Below are positions 26,742 through 35,614 of a stretch of DNA of 64,000 bases, one piece after another (positions within the stretch are counted from its first letter, which is position 1; every line of letters starts with the position of its first letter). This DNA comes from Flavobacterium commune (GTDB lineage: Bacteria; Bacteroidota; Bacteroidia; Flavobacteriales; Flavobacteriaceae), in NCBI RefSeq assembly GCF_001857965.1, contig NZ_CP017774.1, positions 2,542,001 to 2,606,000 on the forward strand, read 5' to 3'. The position numbers and the translations under genes were made by a program. A model generated the notes under the pieces. The model was given only the letters and a program-made list of their open reading frames with translations, ran no database searches and was not told where the DNA came from.

Positions 26742-28832
26742 TTAATTTTTTTCTATTAATAAAAGATCATCACATTTTGGACAATATTCGTGTTCGCCAT
26801 TCAAATAGCCATGTACCGGGCACACACTAAATACTGGCGTTACGGTGATGTAAGGCAATTTGAAATTGCTAATCACTTTCTTGACAAATTTTTTACAGGC
26901 TTCGGGCGAACTGATTCTTTCGCTCATGTACAAGTGCAATACCGTTCCTCCGGTGTATTTGCATTGCAATTCGTCCTGAAGAAACAAGGCTTCAAAAGGA
27001 TCTTCGGTGTGATTCACCGGAATTTGGGAACTGTTGGTATAATAGATGTTATTTTCCTGTCCTGCCTGATAAATATCGGTAAAGCGTTTCCGGTCTTCCT
27101 TGGCAAAACGATAGGTAGTTCCTTCGGCAGGAGTCGCTTCCAGATTGTATAAATTTCCGGTTTGTTCCTGAAATTCTCTCATTCGGTTGCGGATATGGTC
27201 TAATATTTCAGAAGCAAATGCAATTCCGGATGCGGTCGTGATATCGTTTTGGTTTTCAGTAAAATTGATAATCATTTCGTTCATCCCGTTTACCCCGATT
27301 GTTGAAAAATGATTTCTGAAATGAGGCAAATAACGTTTCGTATACGGATACAAACCACGGTCGTACATTTCCTGAATGAACACTCTTTTTTTCTCCAGAG
27401 TCGATTTCGAAATAGATAATAATCGGTCTAATTGTTTGAACAATTCGGTTTTGTTTCCTTTGTGTAAATACCCTAAACGCGCCATGTTGATGGTTACCAC
27501 TCCAATGCTTCCGGTCATTTCGGCACTTCCAAAAAGTCCATTACCGCGTTTTAAGAGTTCGCGCAAATCCAGTTGCAAACGGCAGCACATAGAACGCACT
27601 GCATTGGGTTTATAAGCATTCGGATTTTCTTCTTTATTGCCATTTTCATCCAAAACATATTGGCTTCCGATAAAATTTTGGAAATAGGAAGATCCAATCT
27701 TGGCTGTATTTTCAAAAAGCAATTCGGTATTTTCGCCGTTCCAGTCAAATTCCTCGGTGATATTTACCGTTGGAATCGGGAACGTAAATGGTTGTCCATT
27801 GGCATCGCCTTCGGTCATTACGGTGTAATAAGCTTTGTTGATGAGGTTCATTTCGGGTTGAAAATGCTCGTAACGCAAATCGGTTAGTTTTAAGACCCCT
27901 CTTTCTTTCGCTCGAACCAAAAGATCATAATTAAAGTTTCCTTCAAAAAAATGCAAATCATTTTTCGTAGGAATCTGTGTTTTCAAATCTTCGGGCACGA
28001 CCCAGTCCAAAGTGATATTGGTAAAAGGCGATTGTCCCCAACGGGCAGGCACATTCAGGTTGTAAACAAAACTGCGAACTGCTTTCAGCACATCATCAAA
28101 CGATAAATTATCCTTGAAAACATAAGGCGCCAGATAGGTGTCAAACGAACTGAAAGCCTGCGCTCCAGCCCATTCGCTCTGTAAAATTCCAAGAAAATTA
28201 GCCATTTGTCCTAAAGCTTCCCTGAAATGTGAAGGCGCTTTGCTTTCCACGCGACCTCTCACGCCGTTAAAACCTTCGTTGAGTAATACGCGTAAACTCC
28301 AGCCGGCGCAATAGCCTGTCAAGCAGTCTAAATCGTGAATATGGATGTCACCATTGCGGTGTGCATAGCCTTCTTCTTTGGTATAAACTTTATCCAGCCA
28401 ATAATTGGCAATGATTTTTCCCGCCACATTGTTGACCAAACCGGCATTAGAGTAGGAGGTATTCGCATTGGCATTGATGCGCCAATCGGTTTGTTCGATA
28501 TATTCTTCGATAGTTTGGGTACTGTCTACATAAGTGGTGTCCTCATTAAGACCATCAATATGCTCGCGTTGCAGTTTACGGGTATGTCGAAACAACATAA
28601 ACGAACGCATGACTTCAAAATAGTGTTTCTCGAAAAGCGTTTTTTCAATCAAATCCTGAATTTCCTCTACCGCCCAGGTTTCTTTGGTTTCCAGGCCTTG
28701 TAAAATGGTTTTGAAAATATTTTCATCAAATACTACATTGACACTGTTGAAACTTTTTTCAATGGCATCCTTTATTTTAAAACTCTCAAAGGGTTTGTAT
28801 TCGCCGTTTCTTTTGATAACATATTTTTCCAT
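26742..28832 (-). CDS. nrdD: Anaerobic ribonucleoside-triphosphate reductase, large chain lacking the radical loop
   Basis: A 696-residue class III ribonucleotide reductase. An ATP-cone domain opens it (YVIKRNGEYKPFESFKIKDA, then EIQDLIEKTL). The catalytic barrel has the expected HIHDLD and SMCCRLQLDLRELLKRGNG segments. The C-terminal zinc site (VCPVHGY, then YCPKCDDL) is present, but the protein ends nine residues after it. The glycyl-radical motif is encoded by the next gene. The ATG at 28832 gives a standard ATP-cone start. A frame opening at 28889 adds 19 unrelated residues. The enzyme makes dNTPs without oxygen, in keeping with the anaerobic respiration genes around it. Confidence 0.94.
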   Translation of the reverse strand: MEKYVIKRNGEYKPFESFKIKDAIEKSFNSVNVVFDENIFKTILQGLETKETWAVEEIQDLIEKTLFEKHYFEVMRSFMLFRHTRKLQREHIDGLNEDTTYVDSTQTIEEYIEQTDWRINANANTSYSNAGLVNNVAGKIIANYWLDKVYTKEEGYAHRNGDIHIHDLDCLTGYCAGWSLRVLLNEGFNGVRGRVESKAPSHFREALGQMANFLGILQSEWAGAQAFSSFDTYLAPYVFKDNLSFDDVLKAVRSFVYNLNVPARWGQSPFTNITLDWVVPEDLKTQIPTKNDLHFFEGNFNYDLLVRAKERGVLKLTDLRYEHFQPEMNLINKAYYTVMTEGDANGQPFTFPIPTVNITEEFDWNGENTELLFENTAKIGSSYFQNFIGSQYVLDENGNKEENPNAYKPNAVRSMCCRLQLDLRELLKRGNGLFGSAEMTGSIGVVTINMARLGYLHKGNKTELFKQLDRLLSISKSTLEKKRVFIQEMYDRGLYPYTKRYLPHFRNHFSTIGVNGMNEMIINFTENQNDITTASGIAFASEILDHIRNRMREFQEQTGNLYNLEATPAEGTTYRFAKEDRKRFTDIYQAGQENNIYYTNSSQIPVNHTEDPFEALFLQDELQCKYTGGTVLHLYMSERISSPEACKKFVKKVISNFKLPYITVTPVFSVCPVHGYLNGEHEYCPKCDDLLLIEKN

Positions 28833-28885
28833 AGCATTTGATGATTTTGATTTACTTATGAACGCATTCGCATTTAAAATTTTCA

Positions 28886-29022
28886 CCACGAATTACACAA
28901 ATAAACACAAACTACACCCCGTTTTAATTTCATGAATCTGTCAAAGGCAGATAGAAATTTGTGTTATTTGATTTTTAATTGATTAAGAATTAGTGACAAT
29001 TGGTGAAATTCGTGTCCAACTT
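28886..29022. repeat. Dispersed imperfect palindromic repeat, cacgaattacac family
   Basis: Starts with CACCACGAATTACAC and ends with an inverted GAAATTCGTG. An inner stretch, 28935-28969, is about 90 percent identical in direct orientation to 44581-44615. It includes the hairpin TCTGTC-aaa-GGCAGA. It occupies the 231-bp spacer between ric and nrdD. Confidence 0.7.
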
Positions 29023-29063
29023 TTTTTTCAATGCGAACACTCTGTTTACTTATTTGGTTTTTA

Positions 29064-29792
29064 TTATTGTTCTGAGAATTTTTTCTCCAATGCGACTGCT
29101 TTTGGGAACAAGATGTTATTTTCCAGATGGATGTGTTTGTGTAAATCCTGCTCGAATTCCTGAAGCATGGCAAAGGTTACTTTGTAGGTATTACAGGCAT
29201 CTGCCGGCGGTGTATAATTATTGGTCAATTCGGCAATTTTGCGGAAACGCTCTCCTTCGGCATCGTGCTCGTGCATCATCATGGCAATCGGGTTTTCTAC
29301 CGTCCCAAAATGTGGTTGCTGAATCAGTTCATCGCTAAGACTGGCTTTGACCAATTTTTTGATGAAAGGAAATAAAATCAGTTCTTCCTTTTTCATGTGT
29401 TGCGCCAGTTCCCCCGCACAGCCTATGAAAAGTTCGTTGATTTCAAACAGTTCCGGATGGCTTGCTCCATGCACTTTACATAGTTTGTCTAAGAAAGGAA
29501 GTAAAATCTGGGTTTTGTCTTCCACATAACGGTGATGGGTTTTCTCGATATAGTCCACCAATAAATCCATTGGCCAGGATTGGAAGTCGATGGTATTGTC
29601 GTTTTTTGTTGCCAAAACGGTGTTAATTTCATTCAAAATAGTTGCTGTATCTTGTCCTTTTTTCTCGGTAGCTTCTTCTATTGTTCTGTTTCCTTTGCAA
29701 CAAAAATCAATTCCGTATTTTGAAAAAATAGCTGCTGTTCTAAAATCTTTTGCTACATATTCTCCAATTGTTGTTTTTTCTAATGTTTCCAT
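29064..29792 (-). CDS. ric: Iron-sulfur cluster repair di-iron protein (Ric/ScdA/YtfE)
   Basis: A 242-residue protein. The ScdA N-terminal domain (TIGEYVAKDFRTAAIF, then YGIDFCCKGNRT with the CC pair at about 31-32) precedes a hemerythrin-like four-helix domain. The latter's di-iron ligands appear in HHRYV, HMKKEE, MMHEHDAEG and HKHIHLENNILFP. Ric repairs nitrosylated Fe-S clusters and is a common NsrR target. It is divergent from norC with a 291-bp regulatory region between them, and its promoter side carries the AAAGGA-N8-TCCT dyad. Confidence 0.95.
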   Translation of the reverse strand: METLEKTTIGEYVAKDFRTAAIFSKYGIDFCCKGNRTIEEATEKKGQDTATILNEINTVLATKNDNTIDFQSWPMDLLVDYIEKTHHRYVEDKTQILLPFLDKLCKVHGASHPELFEINELFIGCAGELAQHMKKEELILFPFIKKLVKASLSDELIQQPHFGTVENPIAMMMHEHDAEGERFRKIAELTNNYTPPADACNTYKVTFAMLQEFEQDLHKHIHLENNILFPKAVALEKKFSEQ

Positions 29793-29833
29793 AATTGTTG
29801 TTTTTAAGTTTAAAAATTAAATAATCTCTCTGT

Positions 29834-29857
29834 AAAAAGGATAAAATTGTCCTAAAT
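29834..29857 (-). promoter_or_regulatory. AAAGGA-N8-TCCTAA dyad upstream of ric
   Basis: First of four dyads with the same 8-bp spacer found only at nitrogen-oxide genes in this window. It lies 42-65 bp before the ric ATG, close to where transcription should start. A separate 13-bp palindrome, TGATT-TGT-AATCA, lies at 29886-29898. Confidence 0.5.
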
Positions 29858-29956
29858 TGATTTTCGTTAAGTTTTGTTTTTTAAATGATTTGTAATCAGT
29901 AAAATGAGCTTCGATTAGTTGCTCTTGTTTGTGACTGTAATTTTAGGAATAATAAA

Positions 29957-29992
29957 AAATATAGAATATGATTTAAATCATATTCTATATTT
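29957..29992. promoter_or_regulatory. 36-bp perfect palindrome with Crp/Fnr-type core, nor promoter
   Basis: A gap-free 36-bp palindrome centred at 29974.5. The core TATGATTTAAATCATA has the TGA-N6-TCA spacing of Crp/Fnr boxes. It is centred 29.5 bp upstream of the -7-like box at 30004, so about -41.5 from the predicted start, a class II activator position. The same core and distance recur before nirK and narK. Confidence 0.75.
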
Positions 29993-30003
29993 CATATCAA
30001 TCT

Positions 30004-30044
30004 TTTCTTTGCAATATCAAATAAAGGATGTTTTTGTCTTTTAT
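30004..30044 (+). promoter_or_regulatory. nor promoter -7 box and downstream dyad
   Basis: A -7-like box TTTCTTTG (30004-30011) implies a start near 30017. Just after it, at 30021-30044, lies ATAAAGGA-N8-TCTTTTAT, a 24-bp block identical base for base to 36478-36501 before nirK. Its position over the start region suits a repressor site. Confidence 0.6.
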
Positions 30045-30083
30045 TTAAAAATATACATTTATTAACTAAAAAACTAATTAAGT

Positions 30084-30518
30084 ATGCTTTCAAAATCACA
30101 GGCAAGAGCATTTTTTTTGGGTGGGACATTGGTCACTTTTTTAATCTTTATAGGATTGACCGTTTATTCCTTTATGCCCAGAAACGATCAAACAAACTAC
30201 ACTAAGATTGACAAAAAGGTAGTACGGGGAAAAGAACTTTGGGAAACCAACAACTGTATGGGATGTCATTCGATCATGGGAGAAGGAGGTTATTATGCTC
30301 CCGAATTGACAAAAGTAATCGACCGAAGAGGGGAAGGCTATGTCAAAGCAGCCTTAATGTCGCCGGTACCCTGGGCACCTAGTGGTCGAAAAATGGTAGC
30401 CTACCACATGAACGAAAAAGATGCTGATGCATTGGTCGCCTACTTTAAATGGGTTGGAAAAATAGATTTAAATGGTTTTGACCGTATCGTTTCACCTTTA
30501 GCCAAAGAAAATAATTAA
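30084..30518 (+). CDS. norC: Nitric oxide reductase subunit C
   Basis: A 144-residue membrane-anchored c-type cytochrome. One transmembrane helix (about 10-30) is followed by a periplasmic haem domain with CMGCH (Cys58, Cys61, His62) and a Met ligand near residue 103-107. It passes electrons to NorB for reduction of NO to N2O. It is the first gene of the nor operon, 13 bp before norB. Confidence 0.96.
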   Translation: MLSKSQARAFFLGGTLVTFLIFIGLTVYSFMPRNDQTNYTKIDKKVVRGKELWETNNCMGCHSIMGEGGYYAPELTKVIDRRGEGYVKAALMSPVPWAPSGRKMVAYHMNEKDADALVAYFKWVGKIDLNGFDRIVSPLAKENN

Positions 30519-30531
30519 AAATTATCCAGAT

Positions 30532-31866
30532 ATGAAATATAAATCACAAAAAGTCGCTTATTGGTTTTTTGCATTGTGTATGCTTTTGTTCTCTCTGCAA
30601 ATTATCTATGGTTTTATCATGGGCTTCGACCGTATAGGAATACAAGGATTACATGACATTATTCCTTTTAATACGGCTCGTGCCGTACATACCAATTTGT
30701 TGGTGGTTTGGTTATTAACCGGTTTTATGGGAGCCGCCTATTACATTATTCCCGAAGAAGCCCAACGCGAATTAATCAGTGTCAAATGGGCGTACATTCA
30801 GCTCATATCCTTAGCGGTGGTAGGAGTTGTAGCCATTGTTGGCTTTCACTTCAACCATTGGGAAGGTAGAAAATTCTTGGAGATTCCCAGAGAATTGGAC
30901 TTTCTGGTAGTGATTAATGTATTGCTTTTTCTGGGATTAATTCTGGGAACGCTATTCAAAGGAAAACGCCAGACAACCACAGCCTTAGTTTTATCCATGG
31001 GATTGTTGTTTGCCGCCTTATTGTACCTGCCGGGAATGATTTGGTTTGACAGTCAGGTAATGGATTCATTCTTCCGTTGGTGGGTAGTACATCTTTGGGT
31101 TGAAGGAGTTTGGGAGTTGATTATGGGAGGTATTCTTTCGTTCCTGTTAATCAAATTAACGGGTGTTGACCGAGAAGTAATCGAGAAATGGTTGTATGTA
31201 ATTGTTGGTTTAACTTTCCTTTCCGGAGTGTTGGGAACAGGACATCACTATTATTTCATCGGGGTGAATAAAATTTGGTTAATCGTGGGGGGAATTTTCT
31301 CTGCCTTAGAACCTTTGGCTTTTCTGGCGATGGCATTGTTTGCCGTGAATATGTACCGTAAAGGCGAAAAAAGCCATCCAAACAAAATAGCCTTATTCTG
31401 GACCATTGGTGCTTCTATTGTTTCATTTATTGGTGCTGGTTTACTAGGGTTTGCACATACTTTGCCCCAAACTAATTTATACACACATGGAACATTGGTA
31501 ACGGCTATGCACGGACATTATGCGTTTTGGGGTGCTTACGCCATGATTGTTCTTGCAATTATAAGCTATGCACTTCCTAATTTAACGGGTAGAAAACGCT
31601 ACAATACTACACAAGGAAATACAGCATTTTGGTTGTCCAATGTTGGAATGCTTGGAATGACCGTAGCCTTTGGGGTTGCCGGTGTGGCACAGGTTTATTT
31701 GGAACGAAAAATGAAAATGGAATTTATGGCCGTTCAAAACGAAATCAGTATCCATTTTGTAGTACTGCTCATTTGCGCCACAATGTTTACCACTGGAATA
31801 AGCCTCTTTATTTATGATTTCTTTAAATATGGCCGTCCTTCGGATGAAGCCATAGAACTAAAATAA
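30532..31866 (+). CDS. norB: Nitric oxide reductase subunit B (cNor type)
   Basis: A 444-residue, 12-helix member of the haem-copper oxidase superfamily. It catalyses 2 NO to N2O at a haem b3/non-haem iron site in the inner membrane. The haem b ligand is in ARAVHTNLLVVWL, and the active-site region WWVVHLWVEGVWELIMG carries both the His and the extra Glu typical of NORs. GTGHHYYFIG supplies the His pair, and HGHYAFWGAYAM is the late His-x-His. There is no quinol-oxidase extension, which matches a partner NorC. It is followed by a hairpin before norQ. Confidence 0.97.
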   Translation: MKYKSQKVAYWFFALCMLLFSLQIIYGFIMGFDRIGIQGLHDIIPFNTARAVHTNLLVVWLLTGFMGAAYYIIPEEAQRELISVKWAYIQLISLAVVGVVAIVGFHFNHWEGRKFLEIPRELDFLVVINVLLFLGLILGTLFKGKRQTTTALVLSMGLLFAALLYLPGMIWFDSQVMDSFFRWWVVHLWVEGVWELIMGGILSFLLIKLTGVDREVIEKWLYVIVGLTFLSGVLGTGHHYYFIGVNKIWLIVGGIFSALEPLAFLAMALFAVNMYRKGEKSHPNKIALFWTIGASIVSFIGAGLLGFAHTLPQTNLYTHGTLVTAMHGHYAFWGAYAMIVLAIISYALPNLTGRKRYNTTQGNTAFWLSNVGMLGMTVAFGVAGVAQVYLERKMKMEFMAVQNEISIHFVVLLICATMFTTGISLFIYDFFKYGRPSDEAIELK

Positions 31867-31888
31867 CTAACCGAATCCCTTTTTTTTT

Positions 31889-31960
31889 ACCGGAACGATA
31901 ACGAGCGTTTTTTAGAACTGCATTTCCAGAAAGACAATGGTTTGACGTTCCGGTTTTTTT
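31889..31960 (+). terminator. Intercistronic terminator-like hairpin between norB and norQ
   Basis: A perfect 9-bp stem ACCGGAACG / CGTTCCGGT encloses a loop of about 48 nt and is followed by seven T. It would trim or partly end norCB transcripts so that norQD are made in smaller amounts. The loop is unusually long for a simple terminator. Confidence 0.6.
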
Positions 31961-31976
31961 CTAAAATTTTAAAAAT

Positions 31977-32768
31977 ATGTTAGTAGAAACTTTAATAGAT
32001 ACGCCCTATTATCATGCTGTTGGCAAAGAAATAGACGTTTTTAACCAAGCCTATAAAAACAAAATTCCTTTTTTATTAAAAGGGCCAACCGGAACCGGAA
32101 AATCCCGTTTTGTGGAATTTATGGCGCATCAACTGGATAAAAAAATCATCACTATCAGCTGTCATGAAGAAACCTCTTCTACGGATTTAATCGGTAGGTT
32201 TATCATCAAAGGAGCCGAAACCGTCTGGTTGGACGGTCCGTTGACCACTGCCGTAAAAGAAGGGGCGATTATCTATCTGGATGAAATAGCCGAAGCCCGT
32301 CCCGATGTGATTGTCGCTATTCACTCCCTGACCGATCATAGACGCGAATTGTTTATTGATAAACTGGGAGAAACGGTGAAAGCACACGAGGATTTTATGT
32401 TGGTGGCTTCCTTCAATCCGGGTTATCAAAGAGGTTTTAAAGAACTGAAACCTTCCACACGCCAACGTTTTATTGCGGTGTCGTTTGATTATCCCGAACC
32501 CAAAATCGAAACCGAGATTTTGGTTAATGAAACCGATATCGATACGGATACGGCTAAAAAACTGGTGGCCATTGGAAATAAAATCCGAAACCTGACCGAA
32601 TTAGGATTGACGGAAACGGTTTCTACACGACTGTTGGTAGATGCCGCAAAAATCATCCACAGCGGATTACCCAAACGTTTGTCTGTTCATGTGGCAATTG
32701 TAGAACCCCTGACAGATGACTTACAAACACTGGAAGCACTCAAAGATTTGTGCAATTTGATGATATGA
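31977..32768 (+). CDS. norQ: NorQ-type AAA+ ATPase (NO reductase maturation)
   Basis: A 263-residue MoxR/CbbQ-type AAA+ ATPase. The Walker A is GPTGTGKS (36-43), the Walker B is AIIYLDEIAEA (about 93-103), and the sensor region lies in FMLVASFNPGYQ. NorQ works with the VWA protein NorD to insert the active-site iron into NorB. It lies between norB and norD in the expected order. Confidence 0.94.
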   Translation: MLVETLIDTPYYHAVGKEIDVFNQAYKNKIPFLLKGPTGTGKSRFVEFMAHQLDKKIITISCHEETSSTDLIGRFIIKGAETVWLDGPLTTAVKEGAIIYLDEIAEARPDVIVAIHSLTDHRRELFIDKLGETVKAHEDFMLVASFNPGYQRGFKELKPSTRQRFIAVSFDYPEPKIETEILVNETDIDTDTAKKLVAIGNKIRNLTELGLTETVSTRLLVDAAKIIHSGLPKRLSVHVAIVEPLTDDLQTLEALKDLCNLMI

Positions 32769-32844
32769 AAAAGTGTTGATAGTTTGTTGTTTATAGTTTA
32801 CAGAACCACAAACCATTAACTAAAAAATCAAAAACTTTTTGAAA

Positions 32845-34620
32845 ATGGGTTTCGAAATAGATGAATATTTAGTTGGGAAATTCTTTAAACACTTAAAAAA
32901 AAGTAGAAAAGTACATCCCGAAATTCTGGCAAGAACGGTTAGCCTTAGCGAAATTAAACCGCGGCTGACTATTTTGGCAAGGGCTTTAACAGGCAATCCT
33001 ATCGAAATTTTTCCAGCCGAACGCGAAGGAGGTTATAAAAACAATAATTTTTTCCTTCCGATTTCTTTTGCCGAATTTCCAACCAAAGAAGAAAATCATA
33101 CTTTTTATCTTTTTCGAATATTGTTTTTAAGCGTCCAACAACGTTTGAATCTCAATTGGACTTTCGAAGAAAAGGAACCTTCATTGGAACTTTCCAAGCA
33201 AAAAGCATTAGAAACTTCTGAGGCGATTTTGAAAATTGTATTTGAAGAATATGCTATTGACGAAAATTTTCATGCACAGGCCAGAGAACATTTTATTCAG
33301 CAAGCGACTGAAAAAAACGCTCCTGATTTTTCCTGGCTTTACGGAAAATGGATGCAAAATGAGGTAGATCAAAATCCCGAAACAGTACTCGAAAATTTCT
33401 CGGATAAGACTAAAAAAGGAATCGAAAACCAGCCTACAACTACTTTAAAAGCAACTGCGGTGGAAGAAGTTAAAACGGTAGAATTGGACAAAAAACAACA
33501 GGAGGATTATGTTATGCTGCATAATTTTGAAAAGGTAGAAACGGCCGAAGAATTTAATGGTGTTTGGCGTGATTTTGATGGTTCTGACGAATTGGAAGAC
33601 CATCAGGAAGCCTTGGAAGAGCTGAATATGAAATTCACCGTCCGCGTGGATGATACGGCTCATTCGGTTTATCAGGCTGATTTTATCGAGAACACTTCTA
33701 TCTCCGAAAGTGCCGAAGTGGATGCCAAAGGATTTCATCTGACCTATAACGAATGGGATTGCAGCAAAGGGATTTACAAAGAGAATTTCTGTAAAGTCTA
33801 TCCCAAATCACAACAAAAAACCGATTCGGATTATTACAAAAAGACGATTGCCAAAAATGCTTCGATCTTGATGGGCTTGCGCAAAATGTTGACCAATGTC
33901 AATAACAAAATGCAGCAGCAAAAACGTCAGATTCAAGGCGACGAATTTGATATTGATGCCATTACCGATTTGTATGTCGATGTGCATTCCCGAAGAACGC
34001 CTTCGGACAAAATTTATTTTTCGAACCGTAAAAAAGAAAAAGATTTATCTATTCTGATTCTGTTGGATATCAGCCTTTCCAGCGATGGATATGCCGCAGG
34101 AAACCGGGTGATTGATGTGGAGAAAGAGGTTTCCATTCTTTTTGGGGAAATCCTGAACGAGTTCAATATCGATTTTTCGATTGACAGTTTTTATTCGAAA
34201 ACCCGAAATTATTCGACCTATTTGACCATTAAGGATTTTGATGAAAATTGGAATATTGGCAAACATAAAATCGGAGCTGTTGAGCCTAGCGGTTATACCC
34301 GAATCGGGGCAGCTCTGCGCCATGCCGGTGCCCGACTTGACAAAAGAAATACCAAAAATAAATGGGTAATCCTGATTTCTGACGGAAAGCCGAATGATTA
34401 CGACAAATACGAAGGCAACTACGGTATTAACGATGTGAAACAGGCACTTCGCGAACTTAATTCAAAGAATATCAATTCCTATGCGTTGGCCATTGAGGCC
34501 GAAGCGAAATATTATTTGCCGCAAATGTTTGGGCAGAATCACTATCAGATTTTAACCACCCCTGTTGAATTATTGCAATCGTTAGTGCGATTGTATGAAA
34601 AAATTAAACATCAAAAATAA
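32845..34620 (+). CDS. norD: NorD, VWA-domain NO reductase activation protein
   Basis: A 591-residue cytoplasmic protein with a C-terminal von Willebrand A domain (about 395-590). Its MIDAS motif reads LLDISLSSDG, with the downstream Thr and Asp in GYTRIGAALRHAG and ISDGKPNDYD. The N-terminal part is acidic and helical. NorD pairs with the NorQ ATPase. The ATG at 32845 was preferred over a TTG two codons earlier. The 76-bp spacer after norQ has no notable structure. Confidence 0.93.
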   Translation: MGFEIDEYLVGKFFKHLKKSRKVHPEILARTVSLSEIKPRLTILARALTGNPIEIFPAEREGGYKNNNFFLPISFAEFPTKEENHTFYLFRILFLSVQQRLNLNWTFEEKEPSLELSKQKALETSEAILKIVFEEYAIDENFHAQAREHFIQQATEKNAPDFSWLYGKWMQNEVDQNPETVLENFSDKTKKGIENQPTTTLKATAVEEVKTVELDKKQQEDYVMLHNFEKVETAEEFNGVWRDFDGSDELEDHQEALEELNMKFTVRVDDTAHSVYQADFIENTSISESAEVDAKGFHLTYNEWDCSKGIYKENFCKVYPKSQQKTDSDYYKKTIAKNASILMGLRKMLTNVNNKMQQQKRQIQGDEFDIDAITDLYVDVHSRRTPSDKIYFSNRKKEKDLSILILLDISLSSDGYAAGNRVIDVEKEVSILFGEILNEFNIDFSIDSFYSKTRNYSTYLTIKDFDENWNIGKHKIGAVEPSGYTRIGAALRHAGARLDKRNTKNKWVILISDGKPNDYDKYEGNYGINDVKQALRELNSKNINSYALAIEAEAKYYLPQMFGQNHYQILTTPVELLQSLVRLYEKIKHQK

Positions 34621-34627
34621 TAGTACA

Positions 34628-35593
34628 ATGAACACTGATTCCAATACCACAAGACTTCCCGAAGGGCACCCTATCAGGGTATATTTTCAGGAAAATGATC
34701 TGATTCATTTTCTTTTAGAAGAATTATCAAATACAAATCCTGAAGAAGATTTTCAAAAATATACGAATGTATTTAATGAATTGTGCACGATTGAAAAACG
34801 ATTTGCCCGAAAAGAAAACCAGCTTTTTCCGTTTTTGGAAAAGAAAAACTGGGTTGGACCATCACAGGGCATGTGGTCTTTTCATGATAATTTGAGAGAA
34901 CAATTTCGTTTGATTCGTTATTATCTTAAAACTCAAAATCCCGAAAAAATAAGTACAAACACTCCATTTTTGGTTGATGGGATTTATCGCTTGATGCATG
35001 TGGAAGAAACGGTTTTATTTCCCAATGCTTTGGATTTACTTTCCGAAGAAGACTGGATAAAAATGCGTGTCGGTGAGGAAGAAATTGGCTGGATGTTGCC
35101 TAATACTCCGGCTCCGTTTCCGGCTGTTGAATACGTTCATCCGGCTGAAGATGTTACTCCGAGAGAACTGACTTTTTCTTTAGAAAACACTTCCCATTAT
35201 GATGAAGGCTATATGACGGTGGAGCAGGTGAATTTGCTTTTTAAAACGATGCCGTTGGATTTGACTTATGTCGATGAAAACGACAGAGTGATTTTTTATA
35301 ATCGGGGAGAAGAACGTGTTTTTCCCAGAAGTTCCGGAATCATTGGGCGTGAAGTTAAATTTTGTCATCCGCCCAAAAGCGTTGGAACCGTTCTTAGGAT
35401 TCTGGAGGAATTCAGAAAAGGGACAAAAAACGAATCTTCGTTTTGGATTAACTACAAGGAAAGGCTGATTTATATCCGCTATTTCGCCGTTAGGGATGCC
35501 AACAAAAGCTACAAAGGCGTCATCGAAATGTCACAGGATATTACCGATATCAAGAAAATTGAAGGAGAGAAACGATTACTGGATTGGGAATAG
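34628..35593 (+). CDS. Hemerythrin-PAS sensor protein in the nor operon (DUF438-like)
   Basis: A 321-residue soluble protein. An N-terminal hemerythrin-like helical bundle (about 10-150) has metal-ligand candidates in RKENQLFPFLEK, MWSFHDNLREQF and RLMHVEETVLFP. A C-terminal PAS domain follows (about 195-310, with LDLTYVDENDRVIFYNRGEERVFPR). This layout is the DUF438 family. It may bind NO or O2 at a di-iron site and pass a signal, but no output domain is visible, so it must act through a partner. The start at 34628 follows the norD stop by 7 bp; a longer frame would overlap norD. Confidence 0.85.
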   Translation: MNTDSNTTRLPEGHPIRVYFQENDLIHFLLEELSNTNPEEDFQKYTNVFNELCTIEKRFARKENQLFPFLEKKNWVGPSQGMWSFHDNLREQFRLIRYYLKTQNPEKISTNTPFLVDGIYRLMHVEETVLFPNALDLLSEEDWIKMRVGEEEIGWMLPNTPAPFPAVEYVHPAEDVTPRELTFSLENTSHYDEGYMTVEQVNLLFKTMPLDLTYVDENDRVIFYNRGEERVFPRSSGIIGREVKFCHPPKSVGTVLRILEEFRKGTKNESSFWINYKERLIYIRYFAVRDANKSYKGVIEMSQDITDIKKIEGEKRLLDWE

Positions 35594-35614
35594 ATTATTT
35601 ATGACTTATTAAAA

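Noticed and set aside
29880..30060. A tRNA or small RNA in the ric-nor spacer
   Set aside because: The strong symmetry is a 36-bp palindrome without a loop and with promoter spacing; no cloverleaf or T-loop sequence is present.
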